DNA of 64,000 bases from Bretschneidera sinensis (lineage: Eukaryota; Streptophyta; Magnoliopsida; Brassicales; Akaniaceae). The stretch lies in the NCBI GenBank assembly GCA_023935145.1, contig CM043698.1, forward strand, positions 145,199,625 through 145,263,624, written 5' to 3'. Shown piece by piece: positions 33,249 to 44,615 of the stretch. Below the pieces are notes generated by a model, which made no database searches, was not told the DNA's origin, and worked only from the letters and a program-made list of their open reading frames with translations. Numbering within the stretch: position 1 is the first letter of the stretch; every line of letters begins with the position of its first letter. Both the position numbers and the translations under genes were made by a program.

Positions 33249-35012
33249 AGGGGTAAGCATGGAACCAGATTGACCCATGGATCCGACCCAAACCGATACA
33301 ATTGGTTGGGTTGGGTTGGGTTGGGTTGAAATTTTTTTTAACCCGATGGGTTGGGTTAGGTCAGGTCATGGGTTCAAAATTTCAAACCAACCCAAACTAG
33401 TAACCCGATCAAATATATAATTATATTATATATATATATATATTATATTTATTAAATATAAAATTGTGTTTAAATAATTATAGTATAATGAATGAGTAAA
33501 ATTATATGTAGCATAGTCCAAATCCAAACAGCCAAACAGGGCATAGCTTGTTGTAATTAGATAATAGAATGATGGTTATTTTGGGAAAAAGAAATTACAA
33601 TTCACTAAACCTAGCCTCTCTGATTGAAAATTTCAGTCTCTTCGTTATCTCTTTCTTCATTTCTTTGTGGGGGTTGTGGGGCTATTGTTTTCTCTTGAGA
33701 GAAACCCAAGTGGCGAATGTGAAGTTTGGTGAGAGAAAGCCAAAAATGTATGTAGTACTATGCAGTCTTCCTTTTCCTTAGAAAGTGTTGGCCTGGTTTT
33801 TGCACTTTTCTTTTTCCTTTTACACTTTTCCTTCTCGAAAACAAATAGTACCAAGTTTGGAACCAATGTTTTAATTGTCCTCGGGCTTTTATATTTTCAA
33901 ATCTAATGTTAACTTTCATTTTCTAGAGTTTTATATCTGTCCTCTTTAATATGGTTAAGCATTCTTTAGCTTTTAGAAATGGGGAATTTTGATTATAGCA
34001 AGGATATATAGCTGACGCTAAATTAAGACACAATCAATTATATATCTCCCTATAACTAATTGGTAGTAATAAGTAAATATCAATTATAAGAAATTCTTGG
34101 AAAAAAAACTATAAGAAATCTTTAATCACTTGCCTTTTTGGATTAGAAAGCACATTTAGTTAATAAAATATTTTATTATGAAAAATATATATTTTATTAC
34201 GAAGATTTTTTGAAAGGTTTACCCTTTTGAAGAGGATTCCCACCGACTATGAATAAGTTAAACTTTAATTAAATTTTACTCATAAATTATGTGATGAATC
34301 TTGATTGTCAATCTTTAAATTGTTTTTTTAACATTACATGGACATACGGACCATATATCACAAAGATAGATGTAAAACATAATAATTAATTAATTAATTT
34401 TCCATAAACAAACAAAACACTCCTTAAAATATCATATTGATATAAAAAAAAATTAAATTACTTTTCCTTGGGCTTACAAATATTCGCTTGATTTTCACCT
34501 TCAGTGTTGCTTTCTCTTCTGCACTAAAATAATGTACAGTCCATTTCATGGATTTAGCATTGAAAACTATTGACCCATTTGAGAAAGTAAAGAACACAGA
34601 GTTTGTTGTGCTTCTAGTCATCTCGTTTGGTTGGCGAATTTTGGTGTGTTGTATGTTGGAAAGAGTATCTGTTAATGCTTGTTTTCATAACAATATCCAA
34701 GATGTTAACAAAATTATTGAATATTAGTTTATATAAAGCTGATGCACACAACTTTTACTTGAAATATGTATGGATTTGGTTTTGGATTTAGTATAATATT
34801 TTTTTGTTATGTAATATGTATGATTTAATTTTTTAGTAGAAAAAATATATCAACCTGGTGACCCAAACCGACCCAAACCGATTAGAATGGGTTGGGTTGG
34901 GTTGAGTTGAGGTTGGATGGGTTCATGAGTTGGGTTTGGTTGAGATTTTTCCAACCCGGTATGAATGGGTTGGGCTGAATTTTTAAGCTAAACCGACCCA
35001 TGCTCACCCCTA
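33249..35012. mobile_element. Non-autonomous hAT-type DNA transposon, 1764 bp
   Basis: Ends are AGGGGTAAGCATGG on the left and CCATGCTCACCCCTA on the right, inverted repeats of the TAGGGGTG hAT type. GTTATATT flanks it on both sides (33241-33248, 35013-35020), an 8-bp target duplication. Copy 3 of the block has the site once and empty (about 59622). Both subterminal regions carry GGGTT/AACCC-rich runs (33304-33360 and 34860-34980). No transposase was recognised in the interior. Confidence 0.82.
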
Positions 35013-37062
35013 GTTATATTTACCTCACATAGTTACTAAAACATACATTTATCCACCTGTTGTTAGCCTTTTGTTAATCAACTACTCAAAATCTAGTAAA
35101 ACATTGCGCCAACTTATTAAAACTTATTGAAAACCCGACTTTAACCTTAATAATTTCAAAATCCAATCAAACATTTTACCTAAGTAGCACCCAAATCTTG
35201 ATTGTATTTTGAAATTGTTAAGTGTAAAGTTGGGTTTCCAACAAGTTTTGATGAGTTGGCATAAACTTTGACTAGATTTTGAACAGTTGACTAAGGCTAA
35301 TGATAGGTAAGTAAGTGTATATTTTAAAAACTATGTGAGGTAAATGTAAACATAGACTAATCTCATGTATGTTAATGTAATTTACTCTAAATTATTATAT
35401 GGTCCTCATATGAATATGAAAAAATAGAACAATACTCTCATAATTTTGAGTAAATTTTTGTTTTATGAAGCCTTGAAGATGATTGTTAAACTAAAAAGTT
35501 ATCGTTTATGACTATTATTCTTAACAATATTGTTTACATATAGATTTTTTTTTTTGTGTTAGTGGGACTGAGACAATTAGGACGAGCTTTTAACTAGGTG
35601 GACAAATTAAGACACCACATAAATTTATGAATGAATTTGTCCAATTTGAAGACATAGTTAAAAAAAAAAAAGATTCAAGAAAAGGTCAGTGAAGTTTGTA
35701 CTTCTTATATATTAAAAAAAAAGGTAGAGTCCAAATCCAAAGCAATTTTCTTTTTTTTTTAACTCTCACAACAAAAAAAAAAAAAACAAAAATCCAACAA
35801 ATTAACTTTCTACAGTAGTAATTGAACCCTTAACTTCTTTCAAAAACCATACCAACCGTGAAGAAAAGAATGTTTTAATTTTTTTGTGTGTGATAGGAAC
35901 CTTGAAAAGAATTTGACTATTGCCTTTACAGTTTTTGTTTTGCTTTTGTGAGGTTAACTCTTGCCTTTATTGCTCTTGTTCTTCTCGTAGTACTAAATCA
36001 TTGTTTGGTTCAGATTTTTAATAAATTCTCAGAAAAAGAAAGTGAGGCTCTAATAACACTATGGATGATGTTGCATTTAAAATAATCCGAGACACTAAAT
36101 CACCCAACCCTAACTAACTCCAAACCTATTATAACCTAAGATCAAATTGTTTGAAAGGGCAAGTGATGCATTTGTAGGCATCACACTCCCGACTTATCCT
36201 ACAAAATTGAATTAACTCACACTCAATTTGGAACCAAAAGAAAATATAATAAATTTGTTAATTTATATTTTTATGGTAAAACACACGTTTTTTATGTATG
36301 CATTTAACCACAAAATGTATATATTTGTAAAATAAAATTACCTTTTTTTTTTATCAAGACACTTTAGATACCACTTTCAAACATATCTGACGAATTTTGT
36401 GACAGAGTTGGTTGTAATTTATAAACGAAGTCGATTAATAATTATTATTTTTAATTTACAACAATAATCTAACTTATCCTTATTCTCTTTCAGATTTGTT
36501 CTAGTGACATTTAATCTCACTATGAATTTGATCTCCAATTTAATTCTCAAACAGAAAAGATCCAAATTCAATTTATACCTACTCACACAATAATTTTCAT
36601 AACCAGCTAAAAAATTCTCTCATCACAACATCAAAGATTTGCGTTGTACAAGCCCAAGAGTCCTAGTTTCGGAAAATTGAATAGTAAAAAATATTATTTG
36701 AAATCTATTTGTTTATAGTCTTAATTTTCTCCTAATTTTTTCTTTAACATCCAAGGAAACAAAGAAAGAAAAGTCTCCGGTTTTTGTTTTTTTCTTTCTT
36801 TCCTTTCAATTTTTTATTTCCGAAAAATTAATCAGTGTAAGAGTAGAAAATACCAAACTGATCAACGATTAAGTTGTAATTCCACTAAGAGTACTAGTCA
36901 TTTTCACAATGTACTATTAAGAATCTAGAACATGGAAGAAAAATGGGGATTTGAAACCACGACTCTCAAGTCTTCGTCTATGAAACTCTCCACTAATTAA
37001 TTCACATCTCTCAATGGAGTTGGATTATTTATTAATTAATAATTAAACATGTTTAGTATTAC

Positions 37063-37278
37063 TGTTGAATTTAAGAGAGGAAGTGAGACAATACAAAGAG
37101 AAGAATTGTATTGAATGGTGTTATTTACTTACAAAGGGAGCTATCTTATTTATATAAGCTAATAGGAGAAGTAAAGCTATACACAACCAATGTGGGATTA
37201 TCTTATTTATACAAGCTAATAGGAGAAGCAAAGCTATACACAACCAATGTGGGACTAAGCCCATATAATACATTAACA
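37063..37278 (-). repeat. Copia-4 3' LTR, 216 bp
   Basis: On the minus strand it runs TGTTAATG to TTCAACA. It contains a 56-bp tandem duplication (37143-37198 and 37199-37254, each with TATCTTATTTATA and ACACAACCAATGTGGGA). Confidence 0.9.
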
Positions 37279-37290
37279 TCCCCCCTCAAA
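37279..37290 (-). other. Copia-4 polypurine tract
   Basis: The minus strand reads TTTGAGGGGGGA directly before the LTR start. Confidence 0.85.
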
Positions 37291-37291
37291 C

Positions 37292-38740
37292 TCAAGGCGG
37301 TAAGTGGGAGGTGAACTTGAGTTTGGAAACCAGAGAGTGAAAGCGTCCGGGTGGATGAGCCTTAGTGAAAATGTCAGCTGTCTGATCGGCTGAACTGACG
37401 GATTGTAGACGAACCGCATTCTGGAGAATATGATCACGGATGAAGTGGATATCATTCTCGATGTGTTTTGTACGCTCGTGGAAGACATCATTGTGAGCGA
37501 TCTAAATAGCACTCCTGTTGTCACAGTGTAGGATAGTGGCAGCAGGAGAAGAGATACCCATGTCAGCGAGTAGCCATCGAAGCCAGAGAAGTTCTTGAGT
37601 TGCATCAGCCATGGCACGATATTCAGCTTCGGTACTGGAGCGAGCAACCACAGTTTGTTTCTTACTACGCCAGGAAATGAGAGAATTTCCCAAAAAGAAA
37701 CAGTAACCAGTGGTTGAACGTCTGTCGGTGGGGTCTCCGGCCCAATCGGCATCAGAATAGGCTTGTAAAACGGGGGCAGACTGTGCTGAGAAATGAAGCC
37801 CATGAAATAAAGTACCCTTGACGTACCTAAGAATGCGAAGAACAGTCGAGTAATGGGTGGTCCGAGGAGCGGACAAGAACCGACTGACCTGATGAACGGC
37901 ATAGGCAATGTCAGGGCGAGTGACAGTAAGATATACAAGACTTCCAACCAGTTGACGATATAGAGTGGCATCCTGAAGAGGTGAACCATCGAGTGGGGTA
38001 AGTCTGACATTCGGCTCGAGAGGAGTAGTGGCAGTGGTTGAGTCAGTGATCCCAGCCTTGGAAAGGAGGTCCGAGGCATATTTGGCCTGAGAGAGAAAAA
38101 ATCCATCAGAATTAGATGAGATTTCGAGACCAAGAAAATAGGTGAGCACGCCAAGATCTTTCATCTCGAATTGGCCACTGAGAAACTTTTTGAGTTCAGA
38201 AATACCATGTGGATCATCTCCAGTAATAACCATATCATCCACGTACAGTAAAAGAAGGATAATACCGTTGGCAGTATGGCGGATAAACAGAGCCGAATCA
38301 TGAGCACTCGGTGTGAACCCAAACTGATGAATGGTAGTGCTGAATTTGGCAAACCAGGCACGTGGAGCTTGTTTTAAACCATATAAGGCACGACGAAGGC
38401 GACAAACTTTGTTTCGAGTGGCATCCAAGCCGGGAGGTGTATGCATATAGACTTCCTCAAGAAGTTCCCCATTCAGAAATGCATTTTTGACATCCATTTG
38501 AAATAGAGTCCATCTTCGAATGGCGGCGACAGCAATGAGTGTACGGACAGATGTGAGCCTCGCCACTGGAGCAAATGTCTCTTCATAGTCAATGCCATAT
38601 TCCTGAGCAAATCCCTTGGCAACAAGTCGGGCTTTATATCGTTCAATAGAGCCATCAGAAAGTGTCTTGATCTTAAACACCCATTTGCACCCAATAGGAG
38701 TTTTTCCAGCGGGTAGATCAACAATATCCCATGTATGAGT
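37292..38740 (-). pseudogene. Copia-4 reverse transcriptase-RNase H half
   Basis: About 480 codons in one frame, from THTWDIVDLPAGKTPIGCKW down to KLKFTSHLPP and TGA, with one internal TAG at 37504-37502 in RNase H (after CDNRSAI). RT motifs: MDVKNAFLNGELLEEVYM, RALYGLKQAPRAWF, and YVDDMVITGDD with the catalytic Asp pair. RNase H motifs: AYSDADWAGDPTDRRSTTGY and ARSSTEAEYRAMADATQELL. It begins at the inversion junction, so it has no start of its own. The upstream MNSM... extension of the ORF is antisense of the other half and is not RT. Confidence 0.9.
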
Positions 38741-40436
38741 TGCAATCACATGACTTCTGATGCCTCTATTTTTTCCTCTAAAACCCGTGATGAGCATGCG
38801 CATACTATTCACACTGCCAATGGATCAAATATGCTGGTCAGCCATACTGGACATGTTGATAGTTCTCATTTGTCTCTCCCTGACACATATTTAGTTCCTA
38901 ATCTTACGCTTAACCTTATATCTGTTGGACAACTATGTGATCTTGGACTTGATGTGCATTTTTCTTCTACTGGTTGTCGTGTGCAGGACCCTCAGACAGG
39001 AAAACTCCTTGGAACCGGCCGTAAAGTTGGACGCCTCTTTGAGCTCACTCATCTCCAAGTCCCATCCTCACCATCACCAAATCAATCAGCCGCATCCATC
39101 CCAGCACTCTCACCTGTGGAATTGTGGCACTCTCGGTTAGGTCATACTTCATCTAGCCCTCTACGTTCTCTTATTTCTAGTGGTCAGTTAGGTTCACTTC
39201 AGCATGAGTCTTTTCATTGTATTCATTGTCAACTTGCAAAACAATCAGCTTTACCTTTTAATGAGAGTCAGTCCATTTCCCTTGCACCTTTTGATTTAGT
39301 ACATTCTGACGTTTGGGGGCCTTCTCCTCATGCATCAATGGGTGGTGCTCGTTATTTTGTTATATTTGTGGATGACTATTCTCGTTATACTTGGTTGTTT
39401 CTTATGAAAAGCAGATCTGAACTCTTTCAAATATATTCTGATTTTTCTTCTATGGTTCAAACTCAATTCTCTCGGAATATCAAAATTTTTCGTTCAGATA
39501 ATGCAATGGAATATAAAGACCGTGCTTTTCTAAACCTACTTCACAAAAATGGCACGCTCCCCCACCGCTCGTGCCCTGGAACCTCCCAACAAAATGGACG
39601 AGCTGAACGCAAACATCGACATATTCTTGACACCGTTCGTGCTCTACTCATTTCGTCATCATGTCCTGAACGTTTCTGGGGTGATGCTGCATTCACCGCA
39701 GTATACACAATCAATCGTGTCCCTTCCACTACAATCCAAAATCAATCTCCATTCGAGCGCCTTTTCGGTAAACCTCCTGATTACTCTAACCTCAGAGTCT
39801 TTGGTTGCGCTTGTTTTGTTCTTCTCAAACCACATGAACACAACAAATTACAACCAAGGGCTCATCTGTGTTGTTTCATTGGATATGGTATTGAACATAA
39901 GGGGTATCGATGCTGGGATCCTATTTCTAAAACTCTTCGTATCTCTCGTCATGTCATTTTTTGGGAACATCAAATGTTCTCTTCCTTACGGTCATTTGAC
40001 ATATCAACCATCACTAACTCCAGATTCTTTACTGATCCATCTATTAAGTTATTTCCTGAGAATCCAGTTTCAGGTACTGTTGAGTCCACCTCCGAATCAC
40101 CAGCTGATATCACCCCTTCCGTTCCAGAACCACCAGTTGATCCTACCTCTCCAGACCCAGACCCAGACCCAGTTCCAGCTCCAGAACCATCAGCTGACCT
40201 CACCTCTCTGACTCAATCGGTCGTGCCAGAGGATATTCCTATGTCTGATGAGTCTGCACCGACTCCCTCTGAGAGCCATCCTCCAGATCACCCCCGCAGA
40301 TCTACCAGGGTAACTCACCCCCCTTCTCATCTTGCTGATTACCATTGTGATTATCATTGTTTTTCCACTATACTTCATCTGCATGAGCCTCAATCCTATA
40401 AGGAGGCTAGTACTAATCCTCTTTGGCAGAAAGCAA
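38741..40436 (+). pseudogene. Copia-4 protease-integrase half, inverted
   Basis: Open over its whole length on the plus strand, from inside the protease (CNHMTSDASIFSSKT) to the linker before RT (EASTNPLWQKA). Domains in order: protease part, GAG-pre-integrase (ELWHSRLGHTSSSPLRSLIS), zinc-type HCIHC, integrase core with DLVHSDVWGP, FVDDYSRYTWLF and SDNAMEYKD, QQNGRAERKHRHILD, RFWGDAAFTAVYTINR, then VFGCACFVLLKPH, and a Pro/Asp/Glu-rich linker with a PDPDPDPVPAPEPS run. Only about ten residues are missing between its end and the RT half, so both came from one polyprotein. The gag region and the first Asp of the protease are lost. Confidence 0.9.
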
Positions 40437-40483
40437 AGCTATACACAACCAATGTGGGACTAAGCTCATATAATACATTAACA
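40431..40483 (-). repeat. Remnant of the Copia-4 5' LTR
   Basis: On the minus strand it reads TGTTAATGTATTATATGAGC and continues to TAGCTTTGCTT, the first 50 or so bases of the LTR, matching 37278 downward with one difference. Confidence 0.88.
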
Positions 40484-40958
40484 ATTACCAACGAAATCTA
40501 TAAGATTAATTTTTCTAAACTTCGAGTATAATTAAGTTAAAATCATTTAATCATGATAGTTTATTTTTAAAATACATGAAGTCACATAAAAAAATTGAAA
40601 AAAAATTAATTAATTATAATCCTAACTTGAGTTAAAAGAATTCATAATTTTTATTTGTCTTTTCAAACATAACAAATTTAAAGATTGTTAGGAAATTAAT
40701 CAATTTTTTTTTAATTTAATTGATGAACCGTTTAAAAGGATAAAAAAATATATTATGTTAAATTAAGTCATTCAAGAAATTTCTTCAGAGAAAAAAAAGA
40801 CCATTTGTATGGTTTTAGAGATTCTAGATATGCCCTTTATATGTCTTTGAAATTAAGCTTGCTATAGAGATGCCCTTTATATGTCTGCAGAAGTAAGCCT
40901 AGGGCTAGAATTCTAGTAAGCTTTGAAAATTTGACTAATTCTAATTCTAGGGAGTGTA

Positions 40959-40960
<2 letters not shown>

Positions 40961-41018
<58 letters not shown>
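40961..41018. repeat. (GT)10(AT)19 compound microsatellite
   Basis: Ten GT units followed by about nineteen AT units. The paralogous sites have only an AT-type run (54003-54020 and 62171-62201). Confidence 0.9.
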
Positions 41019-41022
<4 letters not shown>

Positions 41023-42189
41023 TTTATAAATGTAAAATTTATTATTCAAGAACAAAAAAACAAAGCAAAGACTTGCCACATAGCAGACTAGTAAGAAAAC
41101 AAAGCAAAGACTTTGGATTATGTTTAAGGCCCCAGTTTAGAACAATTTCTTCCTAAATAGAAAAAAAACTGAAACGTTTAATGCCAATCATTTTATCTCT
41201 AACATCAGGCTTAATGAAATTAGAACAATTTCCTTATATTTTTTGTTAAGAAATCAGGCCTGATCCTACACTGAAAAGTTTTTTTTTCTTGCCTTGATTA
41301 GCTTTAAATTAATTATGGATTTTTAGCTGTCAATTTTATTTTAAGTAAATAATTAAGAAAATGTAGTACATTTGTTGTTAGAAAAATGTTTTATTTTTAT
41401 CATCTTCTTCAATTTTGTTTTAGTTAGAAGTCTTTTTTTTTTAAAAAGTAAACATTAAAACAATCACATATTAGTCTAGTGATCATGAAATTCTTTTTTG
41501 TAATGTCTGAAGTGCATTTGTAAGGATTACATTATCTTTTTTAATGACATTGCCTTGATTTTCCTTTTAACTTTTGCACTTGTGAGGACAATGTTATTTG
41601 TTGGATCAATTATATTTGTTTTGTCTAGTGTGGTCGCAGTTGGTTTGAAATTTGTAATTGAATGCGAAAATATTTCAATAAGTTGAGAAAGCTTGGATGA
41701 GAAAGAACATTGATAAATTACATTAAGACAAGTTACATTGAGAAAAAAGATGATATATGTTATTATCAATTTATCAAATTGTGAAAGTTGTGTTGCATTT
41801 CTTATTTTAATTTTTGAAACTTTTTTTTAACAAACAAAATGTAATACCCGTATTTGTAAAACAAGGATAAATAAGTAATTTAATAAATATATCATAAAAT
41901 TTAAAATAAAATCTATATAAAAGGTTTATTAATATTTAAACAAAACAATCTAAAAAAATCAGTTAATAAATAATAAAACGTAGTAGCAGATGTTTAATTT
42001 GATGATATCAAGTTAAAGCAAGACAATTATTATGCTTTCCCAAATTTAATGGATGATGGCTAAATATAAAGCATAAAAAGAGGCAAATCATTTTGTCTTA
42101 CAAGTGTCCATCATGTTGAGAAATTTAGGGAAAGTGAATGATGACTTGGCAAGCAACTTTTAAAATTGCATAAGGAAGTTTCATGTCGG

Positions 42190-42191
<2 letters not shown>

Positions 42192-42249
<58 letters not shown>
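42192..42249. repeat. (AT)n microsatellite inside the solo LTR
   Basis: About 29 AT units. Confidence 0.92.
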
Positions 42250-42251
<2 letters not shown>

Positions 42252-43127
42252 AAGTAGACCTGAATTCATATGTTGAAGGATCAAAAATTTAGTTTTCTCT
42301 TCATTTTTTCTAAATATTTGGGAGTTCAAAAAAAAGTTGGAAGATCAAAATTTTGAAGGGGTTCTCGAGAATATTTTATAAAGAATTACGATAATATATC
42401 AGAATAGTAGAAGATAATGTTTATTTTAAAATTTTAGCATTTATGAAAGTTTCAGGAAGTTAAAATGTGAATTTTCAAAGTGTGTGGATTATGAAGAAAT
42501 GAAGAAATAATTAGAAATTGAATACAAATATTATGTCAAGTGTCGGTGGTCAATGATTGGGGAAAATTTCGGAGAAGAACGAGAAAGGCAAAGAGGTGAT
42601 CCACGGGTAGCTTTAAGTGCTACGTGGTGAATTGGATTTACTTTAAGTAATGTAAATAAAAATCAATTATTTGATGATAATATTAAATTTAATTATTAAC
42701 GTATGATTGGGTGGTAGATAAATCTTTGGGTGGATAGATATGGTATAAATGTTGGAATCGTAGAAAATTATTATGTGAGAAGAAATATTATTAGAAAAAT
42801 GAGTTGATTTAATAAACAAAAGTGATAAGTGAAATTCTTGATGAACTATGGTTGAGATTTTGATATGAATTTTTGAGGAGATAAATTTTAGTGGATCTTA
42901 ACAAACTTTGATGGATGATTTGATGGGATTTGGAATGAAATTTAGTGAATCTTAACAAGTTTTAATGAATGATTTGATGTGATTTGGGATGAGAGAATTT
43001 TAATAGAAAATTTTATATAAATTTGAGAATGATCAGGAATGCCAATTAATTGTTTTAAAATTATGTTGTTTTTATGTTACTGTTCATATGTTCATTTGAT
43101 ATCATTGCTCATATGCATATGCATTAA

Positions 43128-43275
43128 ATGAGAAAGAAAAGAACCGAGAAGTCAGTTGGTCTAATAAAAAAGAAAAGAACCGGGAAGGCCGTCGGTCTTA
43201 TAAAAATGAAATAATAGGGAAAGCAACCGGTCCAAATGATGATGAAATAATCGGGAAGGCAGCCGGTCTAAGATA
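43128..43275. repeat. Diverged tandem repeats, unit about 38-40 bp
   Basis: Four units around GAACCGAGAAGTCAGTTGGTC, with variants such as CGGGAAGGCAGCCGGTCTAA and spacers rich in AAAGA or GATGAAATAA. Confidence 0.75.
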
Positions 43276-43394
43276 ATAACAACATGTTGACAGGTGGGAA
43301 GACGTTCCCATCATAATCATTAATGCATTGCAATTGTTTTAATTATTGTTGTATTTTTGAAATATTGATGAGTGATGTATTAATTGTTAATTAA

Positions 43395-43625
43395 ATTATA
43401 GATGATTGAGTCTCATGAAAAGAGACAGCTATGATGATAAGATTATTGAAAAGCTGAAATGTGGTATATTATTGTGAATTTAATTATAGATGGTTGAGTC
43501 TCATAAAAAGGTCAGCTATGATGATAAGATTATTGAAATGCTGAGATGTGGTATATTTTTGTGAATTTAATTATTGATGGTTGAGTCTCATAGAAAGAGA
43601 CAGTTATGGTGATAAGACTTATCTA
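43395..43625. repeat. Three diverged tandem repeats, unit about 90 bp
   Basis: Each unit has GATGGTTGAGTCTCAT or a close variant, then AGCTATGATGATAAG or AGTTATGGTGATAAG, then TTATTGAAA or a variant. Confidence 0.75.
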
Positions 43626-44299
43626 AATGATAGACTTTATGATGCGAACCTCATTACGAGATAATTATGAGATAATTGATGGTATTAAGGTGAACCAATG
43701 ATTGAGAAGAATAGATTGATAAAGAATGAATCTTATGACATGTGTAAAGATAGTAGAAAGTTGTCATCAAGTTATGTGAAAAATAAATGATTAAATATTA
43801 AAAGACTATTTATGGAATTTGGAATACTTTTAGTAAATTTAATTCGCTGAGCTTATGAAGTTCACCTCTCATTGTACAATGGTTTCAGGTAGCAGACATG
43901 ATAAGTAGTTTGGTGGATCTAAAGTTAGACAGAATCAATTTTTGTAAGCCACATAAGTGTCAATATCCTCAGACTAGTGAGAAAAAGGAAATAAATATTT
44001 GTAAATATTCGTGCATCTTACGTTGTAAATTATATGTAAATCAATATCAGATTTATATACCTTCCCTGTTGAGGTTGATAATGAAACTTTTGTTAGTATT
44101 ATTTTTATGGTTGCATATATGTGTCGTGCTGAAATTTTTAAAATGTGATGACACCGTTTCGGGGGTGATCAACTCGGGATGAGTTGTTACACAAACATAC
44201 ATGATATGGGGAAGAGAAGGGTTTGAGCATTTTTTATTTATGGTACATAAATTTTTTTGAAATTTTGGAAATAGAATAATATAAATTATTTTCAAGTAT

Positions 44300-44615
44300 T
44301 TGGTGTGTGCTAGAAAAATATATTTAGTAAATATGAAAAATAAAATTAATATAGATTTCAAAGTTAAACTCAAAGCTGAAAACAGTTACAAGAAGATGTA
44401 TCCAAACAGTTTTCTATTTTCAAAACAGTTTTCAAAATAAAATTATTCAAACAATATTTCATTGTTTTTTATTTTTAGAAACAGTTTTTAAGTTACAATT
44501 ATCTAAACGTGTTTTCTCAAAAAACATTAGAAAACTGTTTTCAGTTTTCATTTTCGAAAACAGTTTTCGAAAATTGAAAATAAAAAACTGATACCCAGAC
44601 ATACTTTGTTTTTCA
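44300..44615. repeat. Self-complementary AAACTGTTTTC-rich segment
   Basis: Several inverted copies of GAAAACTGTTTTC and GAAAACAGTTTTC. The same segment is in copy 3 at about 63055-63345. It could be a decayed MITE; ends were not resolved. Confidence 0.45.

Larger units (their letters stand above)
37063..40483 (-). mobile_element. Copia-4: copia element with an internally inverted PR-integrase half
   Basis: The 5-bp target duplication ATTAC flanks it (37058-37062, 40484-40488). Both block copies 2 and 3 keep the empty site (about 53530-53537 and 61704-61711). On the minus strand the order is: about 50 bp of 5' LTR, then protease-integrase in the opposite orientation, RT-RNase H in the right orientation, polypurine tract, complete 3' LTR. 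The primer site, gag and most of the 5' LTR are gone. Joins show short shared sequence: AAGCAA at 40431-40436 and AAC at about 38740. Same family as Copia-3, but much younger, with almost no stops. Confidence 0.9.
41840..44191. mobile_element. Probable solo LTR of a gypsy-type element, 2352 bp
   Basis: It starts TGTAATACCCG and ends GTTGTTACA, typical of long plant gypsy LTRs. Flanks are CAAAA (41835-41839) and CAAAC (44192-44196), a 5-bp duplication with one change. Copy 3 of the block lacks it (about 62945). The interior has a long (AT)n and two families of diverged tandem repeats but no gag or pol. An alternative is a non-autonomous element with TGTAAT/TTACA ends. Confidence 0.65.

Noticed and set aside
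33304..33360. GGGTT runs as an interstitial telomere
   Set aside because: The plant telomere unit is TTTAGGG; these runs are subterminal repeats of the hAT element.
37273..38154. 293-codon minus-strand ORF in Copia-4
   Set aside because: It overlaps RT-RNase H in a different frame; the RT frame has all the motifs.
39549..40211. 220-codon plus-strand ORF
   Set aside because: Alternative frame of the Copia-4 integrase half; no family match.
43898..44373. ORFs at the right end of the solo LTR
   Set aside because: No motif, opposite strands overlap, and the sequence is within a non-coding repeat.
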